Assembly: GCA_001768325.1 (NCBI GenBank)
Contig: MENQ01000011.1
Coordinates: 124,001-188,000 of the forward strand
Direction of reading: 5' to 3'
Source of the DNA: Bacteroidetes bacterium GWC2_46_850
Lineage (GTDB): Bacteria; Bacteroidota; Bacteroidia; Bacteroidales; Dysgonomonadaceae
Length of the DNA stretch: 64,000 nt
The notes below the pieces were generated by a model. It was not told the DNA's origin. It saw only the letters and a program-made list of their open reading frames with translations, and ran no database searches. The position numbers and the translations under genes were made by a program. The number at the start of each line of letters is the position of its first letter. Within the stretch, counting starts at the first letter, position 1. Below are positions 15,834 to 23,610 of this stretch, one piece after another.

Positions 15834-16268
15834 ATGATTCGTAAGGAAATTATCATTGACCAGCCTGTTGAGAGAGTGTGGGAGGCACTTACCCAACCCG
15901 AAGAGATGAAAAACTGGTATTTCAATATCTCGAACTTCGAACCCAAAGAAGGAGAAATATTCGATTTTATCGTTTCTTTTACCGATGAAGACGGAGAACA
16001 CAATTTCCGTCACCTGTTTAAAATATTGAAAGTCAGTCCTGCTGAAAAACTGCAGCATACCTGGGAGCATCCGGGGCATAGCGGGGGAACCTCTGTGCTT
16101 ACCTGGGAACTTTTTCCCCATGAGGGATCCACCACCGTGGTGCTTACGCACGAAGGAATTGAGACTTTTCTTGATGAGGGAAGCAAGTATTTTACAAAAG
16201 CAAGTTATCTGGCCGGGTGGACCGACATATTACAGGGATTAAAAGAATATCTGGAAAATGAGATATAG
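15834..16268 (+). CDS. SRPBCC (AHSA1/START-like) domain protein
   Basis: A 144-residue single-domain protein beginning MIRKEIIIDQPVERVWEALT, the usual first strand and helix of the AHSA1-type SRPBCC fold, followed by a beta-sheet and a long C-terminal helix (SYLAGWTDILQGLKEYLEN). The fold binds hydrophobic ligands in a cavity. Specific ligand unknown. Members are often encoded beside ArsR-type regulators, which fits this location just after the arsenic operon, but whether it takes part in arsenic resistance is inference. Confidence 0.85.
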   Translation: MIRKEIIIDQPVERVWEALTQPEEMKNWYFNISNFEPKEGEIFDFIVSFTDEDGEHNFRHLFKILKVSPAEKLQHTWEHPGHSGGTSVLTWELFPHEGSTTVVLTHEGIETFLDEGSKYFTKASYLAGWTDILQGLKEYLENEI

Positions 16269-16621
16269 CGGCTTGTTACTTCCCTGATTTTTGATGTGGA
16301 TACCGGGATTTCCACAACGTACAGAGATATAGTATCCGGGATAATGCCATTCAATCCGTTGACATGGCACATTACACGGCCGGGCCAGCTTCTGCTAAAT
16401 GCGGATGCGTCAAAGCCTGTCCGTCGGAATCTTTCCGGGATAGACTATTCACAGTTTGCCGATCATGCCAGCGGTCCCCCTCAATGTCACGTATTTCGAC
16501 CGTGAACACGGTATTTTTTTGGATGAAAGCAGTAATTTATGGCGAAGATTATGGTATTGGCCGGTGAGGCCGATCAAAAAAATGATAACTTTGGGATTCA
16601 TTAACTCAATATAGCCAGACG
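16269..16621. other. intergenic region with no recognised gene; -7 box near its end
   Basis: This 353-base gap holds no recognisable gene. A 49-codon frame (16465-16614, start MPAVPLNVTYFDREHGIFLD) has a protein-like look but no family I know. A TAACTTTG element (16586-16593) is a plausible -7 box for the YjdI-like gene, without a -33 box at normal spacing. A short inverted pair GGATAC/GTATCC lies near the left end. Confidence 0.4.
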
Positions 16622-16837
16622 ATGAAAACAAAAGAGTACACCAACGGAGAGATTACAATTGTATGGAAGCCCGATGCATGCATTCATTCGGGTGTATGCG
16701 TCAAAACACTGCCCAATGTATATAAACCCAACGAGCGGCCATGGATACAGATGGAACATGCAACCAGCCAGGAAATGATTGATCAGGTTGCCAAGTGTCC
16801 CTCGGGGGCATTGAGTATAAAAAAAGAAGGAAAATGA
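16622..16837 (+). CDS. small (4Fe-4S)-binding protein, YjdI-like
   Basis: A 71-residue protein matching the mono-cluster Fer4_19/YjdI pattern: WKPDACIHSGVCVKTLPNVY, then W at residue 41, then AKCPSGALSI. Cys are at 20, 26 and 59, with His22 inside the first loop, so the cluster would be held by three Cys plus possibly His. The role is unknown. The ATG of the next gene overlaps its stop as ATGA, the yjdI-yjdJ arrangement known from other bacteria. Confidence 0.85.
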   Translation: MKTKEYTNGEITIVWKPDACIHSGVCVKTLPNVYKPNERPWIQMEHATSQEMIDQVAKCPSGALSIKKEGK

Positions 16838-17121
16838 CGAGGATCGAACAGAAAGACAACGGCAAGAAAGGCCGGTTTGTCATGTATGAAGATGATCTTC
16901 CCGTCGGGGAAATGACTTATGTGTGGATTGATGATTCCAAGATCATCATTGATCATACCAAAGTAGAAGAGACTCACGGAGGAAAAGGATATGGCAAGCA
17001 GCTGGTGATGGCGGGTGTAGAATTTGCGCGAAAGCAGGAACTGAAGATAATTCCGCTTTGTCCTTTTGCAAAAAAAGTGTTTGACAGAGATGCCGGCATT
17101 CAGGATGTGAGATTTTCATAA
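16834..17121 (+). CDS. GNAT-fold acetyltransferase-like protein, YjdJ-like
   Basis: A 95-residue short GNAT protein. It contains GEMTYVWIDDSKIIIDHTKV, the acetyl-CoA loop THGGKGYGKQLVMAGV, and PLCPFAKKVFDR near the end, typical of the YjdJ/YidJ small acetyltransferase group. The substrate is unknown. The ATG at 16834 overlaps the YjdI-like stop by four bases, implying coupled translation and joint function. Confidence 0.85.
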   Translation: MTRIEQKDNGKKGRFVMYEDDLPVGEMTYVWIDDSKIIIDHTKVEETHGGKGYGKQLVMAGVEFARKQELKIIPLCPFAKKVFDRDAGIQDVRFS

Positions 17122-17143
17122 TGTATACCAATCAATATCCAAT

Positions 17144-19033
17144 ATGGGAAAAACAATTATTGCGCTCCTGCAGGAGACAGTAGAGAAATATGGAGAACGG
17201 CCCTTTCTTTATGAGGCACGCAACGGCGCAGAATATAGTTCATTCACTTTCCGTGAGGTGCAGGGGCAGTCAATTCGCTTTGCGGCGGGCCTGATGGCAC
17301 TCGGTCTTAGGGCAGGGGAGCGGGTGTCGCTCATCTCGGAGGGGAAGAACAACTGGGTGCTGGGTGAACTGGGTGTGCTCCACGCCGGGGCGGTCTGCGT
17401 GCCGCTCTCGGTGAAGCTGGAGACGGTGCAGGATATCACCTTCCGCATCAACCACTCCGACTCGGTGATGGTGCTGGCTTCCGGTCAGCAGATCGCGAAG
17501 CTGCGCCCCATGAAGGGGCAGTTCGCCACGGTGAAGCGCTACATCCTGCTCGACGCGGTGGAAGATCCGGCGGAGGATGAGATCTATTTCGACAAGGTGC
17601 TCGAGCTGGGCGACGCCCTGCTCGCGGCCGACAGGAAGCAGGTGGAGGAGCGGATGGCAGCGGTGGAGCCCGACAGCCTGGCCAACATCTCCTACACCTC
17701 CGGTACGACGGCCAACCCCAAGGGGATCATGCTGTCGCACGACAACTATGTCTGCAACGCCGAGCAGGCAGTGGACCATCTCAACGGCATCCCCTCATAC
17801 TTCCGTACACTGCTGATCCTGCCGTGGGACCACTCCTTCGGACATACCGCCGGCATCTACGCCTTCATGAAGTGCGGTGCCGCCATCGCCTCCGTGGCGG
17901 CCGGCAAGAGCGCCATGGAGATTCTGCGCAACGTGCCCAAGAGTATAAAGGCGATCAACCCCCACCTGCTGATGAGTGTGCCGGCGCTGGCCGCCAACTT
18001 TCGGAAGAACATCGAGACGGGGATCGAGAATCAGGGGAAGACCGCCTGGCGCCTTTTCCGCCAGGGACTGAAAGTGGCATATACCTACAACGGGGAGGGG
18101 TACAACCGGGGGCGTGGAAAACGGGCTTTGTTAAAACCGCTCGTTGCTTTCTACGATAGGATGATCTTTTCGAAGATACGACAGAACTTCGCCAGTAACC
18201 TGCAGTACTTCATTGGCGGCGGTGCCCTGCTCGACATCGAGCTGCAACGCTTTTTCTATGCCATCGGCATACCCATGTACCAGGGCTACGGCCTCTCGGA
18301 GGCGTCGCCCATCATCTCCGCCAATTGCGCACAAGCCCACAAGCTGGGTTCCTCGGGCAAGACCATGCCGCGCATGGAGATCCGCATCGGCGATGAGGCG
18401 ATGAACCCGCTGCCGGTGGGTGAGAAGGGCGAGATCCTGATCAAAGGGGGTAACGTGATGAAGGGATACTGGAAGAATCCGGAAGCGACAGCGGAAACCA
18501 TCGTCGACGGTTGGCTCCGTACCGGCGATATGGGTTACCTCGACAGCGACGGCTACCTCTATGTGCTGGGACGCACCAAGTCGCTGCTGATCAGCAACGA
18601 TGGAGAGAAGTTCTCTCCCGAGGGGATCGAAGAGTCGATCATGGCCCAGTCGGAGTTCATCGACCAGTGCGTGCTGCACAATAACCAGAGCCCCTACACC
18701 ACGGCCCTGCTGACGGTCAACCGGGAGGCGCTGAAGCGACGCACCTCCGACCCGGTAGAGGCGTCACGGGTTATCGCCGGTGAGATCGCGGCCTACATGA
18801 AGGGGGGCAAGCACGACGGCCTCTTCCCCCACCGCTGGATTCCCTCCGCCTTTGCGGTGATTGAGGAGCCTTTCAGCGAGAAGAACGGGATGGTCAACTC
18901 CACCATGAAGATCGTGAAGCACAAGGTGTATGAAAAGTATGCGGAGGAAATTGAGATGATGCATACGCCGGAAGGAAAGAAGCCGGATTCGGATCATAAC
19001 ATCGCGGTGTTGCAGAAATTATTGATTAAATAA
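17144..19033 (+). CDS. AMP-dependent long-chain fatty acid--CoA ligase family
   Basis: Adenylate-forming enzyme of 629 residues, probably activating fatty acids to acyl-CoA. Motifs in order: P-loop ISYTSGTTANPKGIMLSHDN near residue 185, GYGLSEASPII near 385, GWLRTGDMGYLDSDGYLYV and GRTKSLLISNDGEKFSPE with the hinge. Base composition changes inside the gene: line 17401-17460 is 36/60 G+C and 17641-17700 is 40/60, against 24/60 in the upstream line 16921-16980; both gene ends and a short stretch near 18120-18180 look like the rest of the window. This suggests recombination with a GC-richer relative. Minus-strand open frames here are artefacts of that composition. Confidence 0.9.
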   Translation: MGKTIIALLQETVEKYGERPFLYEARNGAEYSSFTFREVQGQSIRFAAGLMALGLRAGERVSLISEGKNNWVLGELGVLHAGAVCVPLSVKLETVQDITFRINHSDSVMVLASGQQIAKLRPMKGQFATVKRYILLDAVEDPAEDEIYFDKVLELGDALLAADRKQVEERMAAVEPDSLANISYTSGTTANPKGIMLSHDNYVCNAEQAVDHLNGIPSYFRTLLILPWDHSFGHTAGIYAFMKCGAAIASVAAGKSAMEILRNVPKSIKAINPHLLMSVPALAANFRKNIETGIENQGKTAWRLFRQGLKVAYTYNGEGYNRGRGKRALLKPLVAFYDRMIFSKIRQNFASNLQYFIGGGALLDIELQRFFYAIGIPMYQGYGLSEASPIISANCAQAHKLGSSGKTMPRMEIRIGDEAMNPLPVGEKGEILIKGGNVMKGYWKNPEATAETIVDGWLRTGDMGYLDSDGYLYVLGRTKSLLISNDGEKFSPEGIEESIMAQSEFIDQCVLHNNQSPYTTALLTVNREALKRRTSDPVEASRVIAGEIAAYMKGGKHDGLFPHRWIPSAFAVIEEPFSEKNGMVNSTMKIVKHKVYEKYAEEIEMMHTPEGKKPDSDHNIAVLQKLLIK

Positions 19034-19055
19034 ATGAGTCGTGTGAATTTATATG

Positions 19056-20216
19056 TTACTTGTCTATTTTTGAGAATTTCTTCCGGAAACTTAAAGGGGT
19101 ATATCCCGTGTTTTTTTTGAAAAGCCGATAGGCGTTTCTTACATCGTTAAATCCGCTCTCAATAGTTATGTCCAACAAGCTTTTTCTTGTCGTCAATAAT
19201 TCATTGGAAAGGTACTCGATCTTCTTATCGAGTATAAACTGATAAATAGAGGTGCCCATGGTTTCCTTGAATTTTTTTTCAAGAGTTCTTCGGCCAAGAG
19301 GAACAACTTGCGACAATTTATCGATGGATATGTCAGAAGTGAAATTTTTTTCAATATAATCTATTATTTCTATAATATATCTGTCAGAGATATTGTATCT
19401 TTCGGTAGATTGTCTTTGTTCAATACGAATCGGTTTTTTTGCTATCTTGAATGGGATATTCTTTTTATTTAGAATCAGTGTATGGAGTTTCTTGCCTGCC
19501 ACATATCCTATATTTTCATCGTCGGTTACGATGGAAGAGATGGTCGGATTAGATAAGTTGCAGATAAGCTCGTCGTTATCAACACCCAATAAGGATATCT
19601 CATTTGGAATGTCGATGTTGTTTATTTTGCACATTTCGGCTACCTGAATAGCAAAATAATCATCACATGCAAAAACAGCCACCGGTTTCGGAAGTGACGA
19701 CAACCATTCGTCCAATTCTATATGACTTTTACTCCATTGACTGTTGGTTAAATATTCCGATTCGAAATAGTAGAAGTTTCCTCCTAATTTTTCCACTTCA
19801 ATACGATAGCCTTCTGCTCTGCCTTTTGACCAAAGAAAGTTTTTATTACCATAGAAGGCAAAATTTTGAAATTTTTTTTTCGCGAAAAAATTAGCGGCTA
19901 TTGCGCCTACTTCTATATAATCGCCGGAAATTTTAGAAAACCAGTCAGCATCATCCTCATAATTTTGAAGAAATACAGGAATGTCCAATTTCTCTAAAAA
20001 CCTGACTTCCTGATATTCCCACTGAACAATAACTGCATCGATACTCCATTCCTCAATTCGCTGTACGATTCCGTTTTCACCGTACAACATTTTGTAATAT
20101 AAAGGCAACCGATAGAATATCCAGGGACCTTTTTCATGCGCATAACGTATTAACCCCGTCAGAAAACGACGGCTGAACTCAGTGGCGGAATCTATGAGGA
20201 CGAGTATTTTAATCAT
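19056..20216 (-). CDS. XylR-type regulator: LacI-like sensor plus AraC DNA-binding domain
   Basis: A 386-residue transcription factor with an N-terminal periplasmic-binding-protein-like sugar sensor (about residues 1-265, including FACDDYFAIQVAEMC and LLGVDNDELICNLSNP, as in LacI/XylR sensors) and a C-terminal AraC-type double helix-turn-helix (from IDYIEKNFTSDISIDKLSQ to DVRNAYRLFKKNTGYTPLSF). The start at 20216 (MIKILVLIDSATE) fits the domain better than the upstream ATG at 20240. It is divergent from the SusC-led operon and is its likely activator, sensing a mono- or disaccharide in the cytosol. Confidence 0.88.
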   Translation of the reverse strand: MIKILVLIDSATEFSRRFLTGLIRYAHEKGPWIFYRLPLYYKMLYGENGIVQRIEEWSIDAVIVQWEYQEVRFLEKLDIPVFLQNYEDDADWFSKISGDYIEVGAIAANFFAKKKFQNFAFYGNKNFLWSKGRAEGYRIEVEKLGGNFYYFESEYLTNSQWSKSHIELDEWLSSLPKPVAVFACDDYFAIQVAEMCKINNIDIPNEISLLGVDNDELICNLSNPTISSIVTDDENIGYVAGKKLHTLILNKKNIPFKIAKKPIRIEQRQSTERYNISDRYIIEIIDYIEKNFTSDISIDKLSQVVPLGRRTLEKKFKETMGTSIYQFILDKKIEYLSNELLTTRKSLLDITIESGFNDVRNAYRLFKKNTGYTPLSFRKKFSKIDK

Positions 20217-20351
20217 TGAAATCCAAATAAGTGTTACCATTTAACAATGAAATTAGTACAATTTTCTTTAATCGAGATTATTTGTAGAAATATTTTCGTG
20301 ATTTGTCATTAGTTTTTCGTAAAATGTCTTATAAGATCTTTATGGGGAGGG

Positions 20352-20359
20352 TATCTTTG
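20352..20359 (+). promoter_or_regulatory. -7 element (TATCTTTG) for the hexosamine PUL
   Basis: Exact TAnnTTTG match. No -33 TTTG lies at consensus distance, which fits a promoter needing an activator such as the divergent XylR-type protein. The leader to the SusC ATG would be about 167 bases. Confidence 0.5.
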
Positions 20360-20385
20360 TGAAAATTTGAACCAGTAATATACAT

Positions 20386-20428
20386 GCAGGGCTCATGGAA
20401 AAACTCCTGTAAGATAGACTTTCCCTGC
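20386..20428 (+). other. predicted 5' leader hairpin of the SusC mRNA
   Basis: GCAGGG (20386-20391) can pair with CCCTGC (20423-20428); inside, GGAAA near 20396 competes for the adjoining TTTCC. A mutually exclusive fold in a PUL leader could be regulatory, but the stem is short. Confidence 0.25.
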
Positions 20429-20532
20429 AAAGCTTTATCGATATGGTGATATATGGCACATTTGATCAGAGTATTTGTTTAACAATAATATAAATGATTT
20501 AAAAATTCAATAACAAAATTAAATGTATACCT

Positions 20533-23500
20533 ATGGAACAAGCAATTAGACGATTATTTTTTATAAGTACATGTCTCCTGTTTTTATCATTCACTATTTA
20601 TAGTCAAGATAAATCTATCAGACAGGGTATTGTTGTCGATAAAATCACAAAAGAAACTTTACCCGGAGTCCAGGTCATTGTGAAAGGTACAACCAGGGGG
20701 GGAGTAACTGATGTAGACGGTTTTTTTAAAATAGAAGTAAATAGTGGTGACTATCTGATTTTTAGCATGCTCGGTTATGAATCACAGGAGATTTTGATAG
20801 GAAACGAAACATCTCTCAGTATTGATTTGACACCTACTACCTATGATTTGGGAGAAGTTGTAGTGACTGCTTTAGGTATTGAGCGAAAGACCAGAACATT
20901 GTCCTATTCAACGCAACAAATTGAAGGTTCAATAGGAGAGATAAAAGACAACAGTTCCAATATCTTAAGCGGTTTATCGGGAAAGATATCGGGAGCTGTA
21001 ATATCAACTGCTGCCACAGGTCCAGGAGCCGCTGCCCGGGTGGTGCTTAGAGGAAATCGATCTATCAGCGGAAATAATACCGCACTGATCGTTATCGACG
21101 GTGTCCCGTATGACAATACTTCATACAGGCAAGCTACGGGTACTACCTATAATTATGGAGGAAGTGACGGTGCTGTGAATATCAATCCCGACGATGTTGC
21201 ATCTATCAACGTACTTAAGGGACCTTCTGCAGCTGCATTGTATGGCAGCAGGGCGGCCAACGGAGCCATAATAATTACAACAAAACGTGGGAAAGAAGGA
21301 GCTTTAAAGATAGATCTGAATAGCGGCATGTCCGTAGATCAACCCCATTTATTAATCAACTTTCAGGACAGATACGGCAGAGGCAACGGAGGAGTTGGGG
21401 CGGAAGGAGTAGGAGAAAGCTGGGGGGCAGCAGCCCAGACTTATAATACGAATGTGAAGGATTTTTTTAAAACAGCTTATTCTTTTAACAATACGTTGAG
21501 TCTGTATGGGGGAACAGATATGATGCAAGGGTTTGCTTCCTATACCAATAATTCTGTGGAGGGAATGATACCCGGTAATAAATTGGAGAGGAATACGATG
21601 AACCTGAGAATAAACACTCAGTTACATTCTAAACTCACTACCGATGCCAAGATCACCTATGTGAATCAGAGAATAATAAACCGTCCGCGTTTGGGAGATG
21701 CCGGGACCCCCATAGAGGCATATATCATGCCGAGAGATATGAGCGAGGTGGAGTTGAAAGACTATGAAACCATCAACCCGAATAATGGACAACCGGTACG
21801 AAAATACTGGACTACCTCTTCGATCTACGACAATCCATACTGGAGTACCGAAAGGACGTCGGTAAATGAGGAACGAAACCGTATAACATTATTGGGATCT
21901 GCCAAGTATCAGCTATCGGATTGGCTAAGCATCCTGGGACGGGTGAGTTATGACCGGTATGATGATAAGGTAGACGGCTCTTTTTACGATGGTACGGTTT
22001 CATTGGGAGACGTAAAGACAGGTGGTAAATATTACGAGACCAATTCTCAATACTGGGAAAGGAACTTTGATTTATTACTATCGGGAGAGAATTCCATTAC
22101 CGAGCATATAAGCATTAATTACAATCTCGGCACCAGTTTTTTAAAGAGGGAGTATACTACCACGACGGATATGGCCAACGGACTTTCTATTCCGAACAAA
22201 TTCAGCCTGACCGCGGCAACTACCCCGGCTTTTCAGGATGTGGGCGGATACGTGCGCGCTTTGAATTCTGTATATGGGAACCTGCAAGTAGGACTTAAGT
22301 CATATTTATTCGTAGATGTGACCGGAAGGAATGACTGGTCATCCACGTTGCCTTCACCACATAGTTATTTTTATCCTTCCGTGGGTTTATCCGCAATTAT
22401 ATCCGATATGGTGAGTATGCCTTCCTGGGTTAGTTTCGGAAAAATAAGAGCTTCTTATACACAAGTGGGTAATGATCCGGATCCCTATTTACTGAAACAA
22501 CGATTTCAATTTGCCCTGGGAGCAGGGCAGGGTTTTATTTCCCGAAATCAGATAAAGTCAATTCAGGATCTGAAACCCGAAAAGACGAAGTCATACGAGG
22601 TCGGCCTGGATTGGCGGTTCCTGAATGGCCGTTTAGGTCTGGATGCAACCTTATATAAGAGCAATACTATTAACCAGTTGCTGTATGTGGGTTTGCCAAT
22701 GGCCAGCGGGTTTAACAGGCGATATATCAACGCGGGGAATATTGAGAACAAGGGGATAGAAATTCAACTGAACGCTACCCCCATTGAAACGAATGATTTT
22801 AACTGGAGTACCGACGTCAATTTTTCAAGGAATGTCAATAAGGTAATTAAACTGGCCCCGAATACCACACAGGTGAATATTACCGACAATACGAAGTATG
22901 CTACGGTGATTGTCAAGGAAGGCAGCTCGTATGGAGATCTGTATGGAAGGGCATGGAAAAAAGAGGAATCCTCAGGGAAATATGTGGTAGATGACAGAGG
23001 GCTTCCGGTAGCAGAGTCTAATCAAAAACTGGGAAATTTTAATCCCGATGCTATGTTGGGATGGAACAACCGGTTTGGTTATAAAAATTTCAGGATTTCA
23101 TTCCTGATTGATGCCCGTCTTGGAGGAGAAACGGTTTCCGGGACCGACGCATACCTCGCAGCCTATGGAGTGGCCGGTTACACGGAGAAATTCAGGGAAG
23201 GAGGCTTGGTTCTTGATGCAGTAAAAGCCGATGGTTCTGCAAACACTACCGCCGTTACCGCACAACAATTGTGGACTACCGTTTCTCAGAATGGCCGTGA
23301 CGGCTGGGGCGACTTCTTCACGTATGATATGACCAACGTGCGGCTCAGAGAATTATCGGTAGGATATGATTTTCAATTAAAAGAAACCGCTATCGTCAAA
23401 TCAGCCTCACTCTCCCTGACAGGAAGAAATTTATTGTTCTTTTACAGAGGAAAATCGATAATGGATATCCACGGTATCGGAAAAAGAGACAACCCCACTG

Positions 23501-23601
23501 ATCCGGATGCTTCCTTGGGTGCCGGAAATTATCAGGGAGTGGAATTGGGATTGCCGCCCATGGCGAGGTCTTTTGGATTTAATATTAAATTAACTTTTTA
23601 A
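20533..23601 (+). CDS. SusC/RagA-type TonB-dependent outer membrane transporter
   Basis: A 1022-residue importer of oligosaccharides. After a signal peptide ending near IYSQ comes a carboxypeptidase-regulatory-like domain (GIVVDKITKETLPGVQVIVK), then the plug domain with DLGEVVVTALGIERK and INVLKGPSAAALYGSRAANG, then the 22-stranded barrel. The C-terminal FGFNIKLTF ends in an aromatic residue, as outer membrane barrels do. The SusD partner follows 9 bases later. Genes downstream point to a glycan containing N-acetyl-hexosamine. Confidence 0.95.
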   Translation: MEQAIRRLFFISTCLLFLSFTIYSQDKSIRQGIVVDKITKETLPGVQVIVKGTTRGGVTDVDGFFKIEVNSGDYLIFSMLGYESQEILIGNETSLSIDLTPTTYDLGEVVVTALGIERKTRTLSYSTQQIEGSIGEIKDNSSNILSGLSGKISGAVISTAATGPGAAARVVLRGNRSISGNNTALIVIDGVPYDNTSYRQATGTTYNYGGSDGAVNINPDDVASINVLKGPSAAALYGSRAANGAIIITTKRGKEGALKIDLNSGMSVDQPHLLINFQDRYGRGNGGVGAEGVGESWGAAAQTYNTNVKDFFKTAYSFNNTLSLYGGTDMMQGFASYTNNSVEGMIPGNKLERNTMNLRINTQLHSKLTTDAKITYVNQRIINRPRLGDAGTPIEAYIMPRDMSEVELKDYETINPNNGQPVRKYWTTSSIYDNPYWSTERTSVNEERNRITLLGSAKYQLSDWLSILGRVSYDRYDDKVDGSFYDGTVSLGDVKTGGKYYETNSQYWERNFDLLLSGENSITEHISINYNLGTSFLKREYTTTTDMANGLSIPNKFSLTAATTPAFQDVGGYVRALNSVYGNLQVGLKSYLFVDVTGRNDWSSTLPSPHSYFYPSVGLSAIISDMVSMPSWVSFGKIRASYTQVGNDPDPYLLKQRFQFALGAGQGFISRNQIKSIQDLKPEKTKSYEVGLDWRFLNGRLGLDATLYKSNTINQLLYVGLPMASGFNRRYINAGNIENKGIEIQLNATPIETNDFNWSTDVNFSRNVNKVIKLAPNTTQVNITDNTKYATVIVKEGSSYGDLYGRAWKKEESSGKYVVDDRGLPVAESNQKLGNFNPDAMLGWNNRFGYKNFRISFLIDARLGGETVSGTDAYLAAYGVAGYTEKFREGGLVLDAVKADGSANTTAVTAQQLWTTVSQNGRDGWGDFFTYDMTNVRLRELSVGYDFQLKETAIVKSASLSLTGRNLLFFYRGKSIMDIHGIGKRDNPTDPDASLGAGNYQGVELGLPPMARSFGFNIKLTF

Positions 23602-23610
23602 TTAATCAGT

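Larger units (their letters stand above)
20217..20532. other. divergent regulatory region before the hexosamine PUL
   Basis: No gene is seen in these 316 bases. They hold the plus-strand -7 box at 20352-20359, a leader hairpin at 20386-20428 and AT-rich sequence around 20240-20340 where the divergent XylR-type regulator would be expected to bind. No repeated operator half-sites could be identified. Confidence 0.5.

Noticed and set aside
16296-16567. Two overlapping 67-69 codon frames between the SRPBCC and YjdI-like genes
   Set aside because: No recognisable motif, start context or conservation signal; apparent Cys pairs in one frame do not form a known metal site.
12343-16621. An integrated element with att sites at tRNA-Leu
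   Set aside because: No repeat of the tRNA 3' end and no integrase was found downstream as far as 17 kb.
17270-18679. Long open frames on the minus strand and in a shifted plus frame within the acyl-CoA ligase
   Set aside because: They lie in the GC-rich tracts where stop codons are rare, show no domain, and are dominated by His, Arg and Val from codon mirroring.
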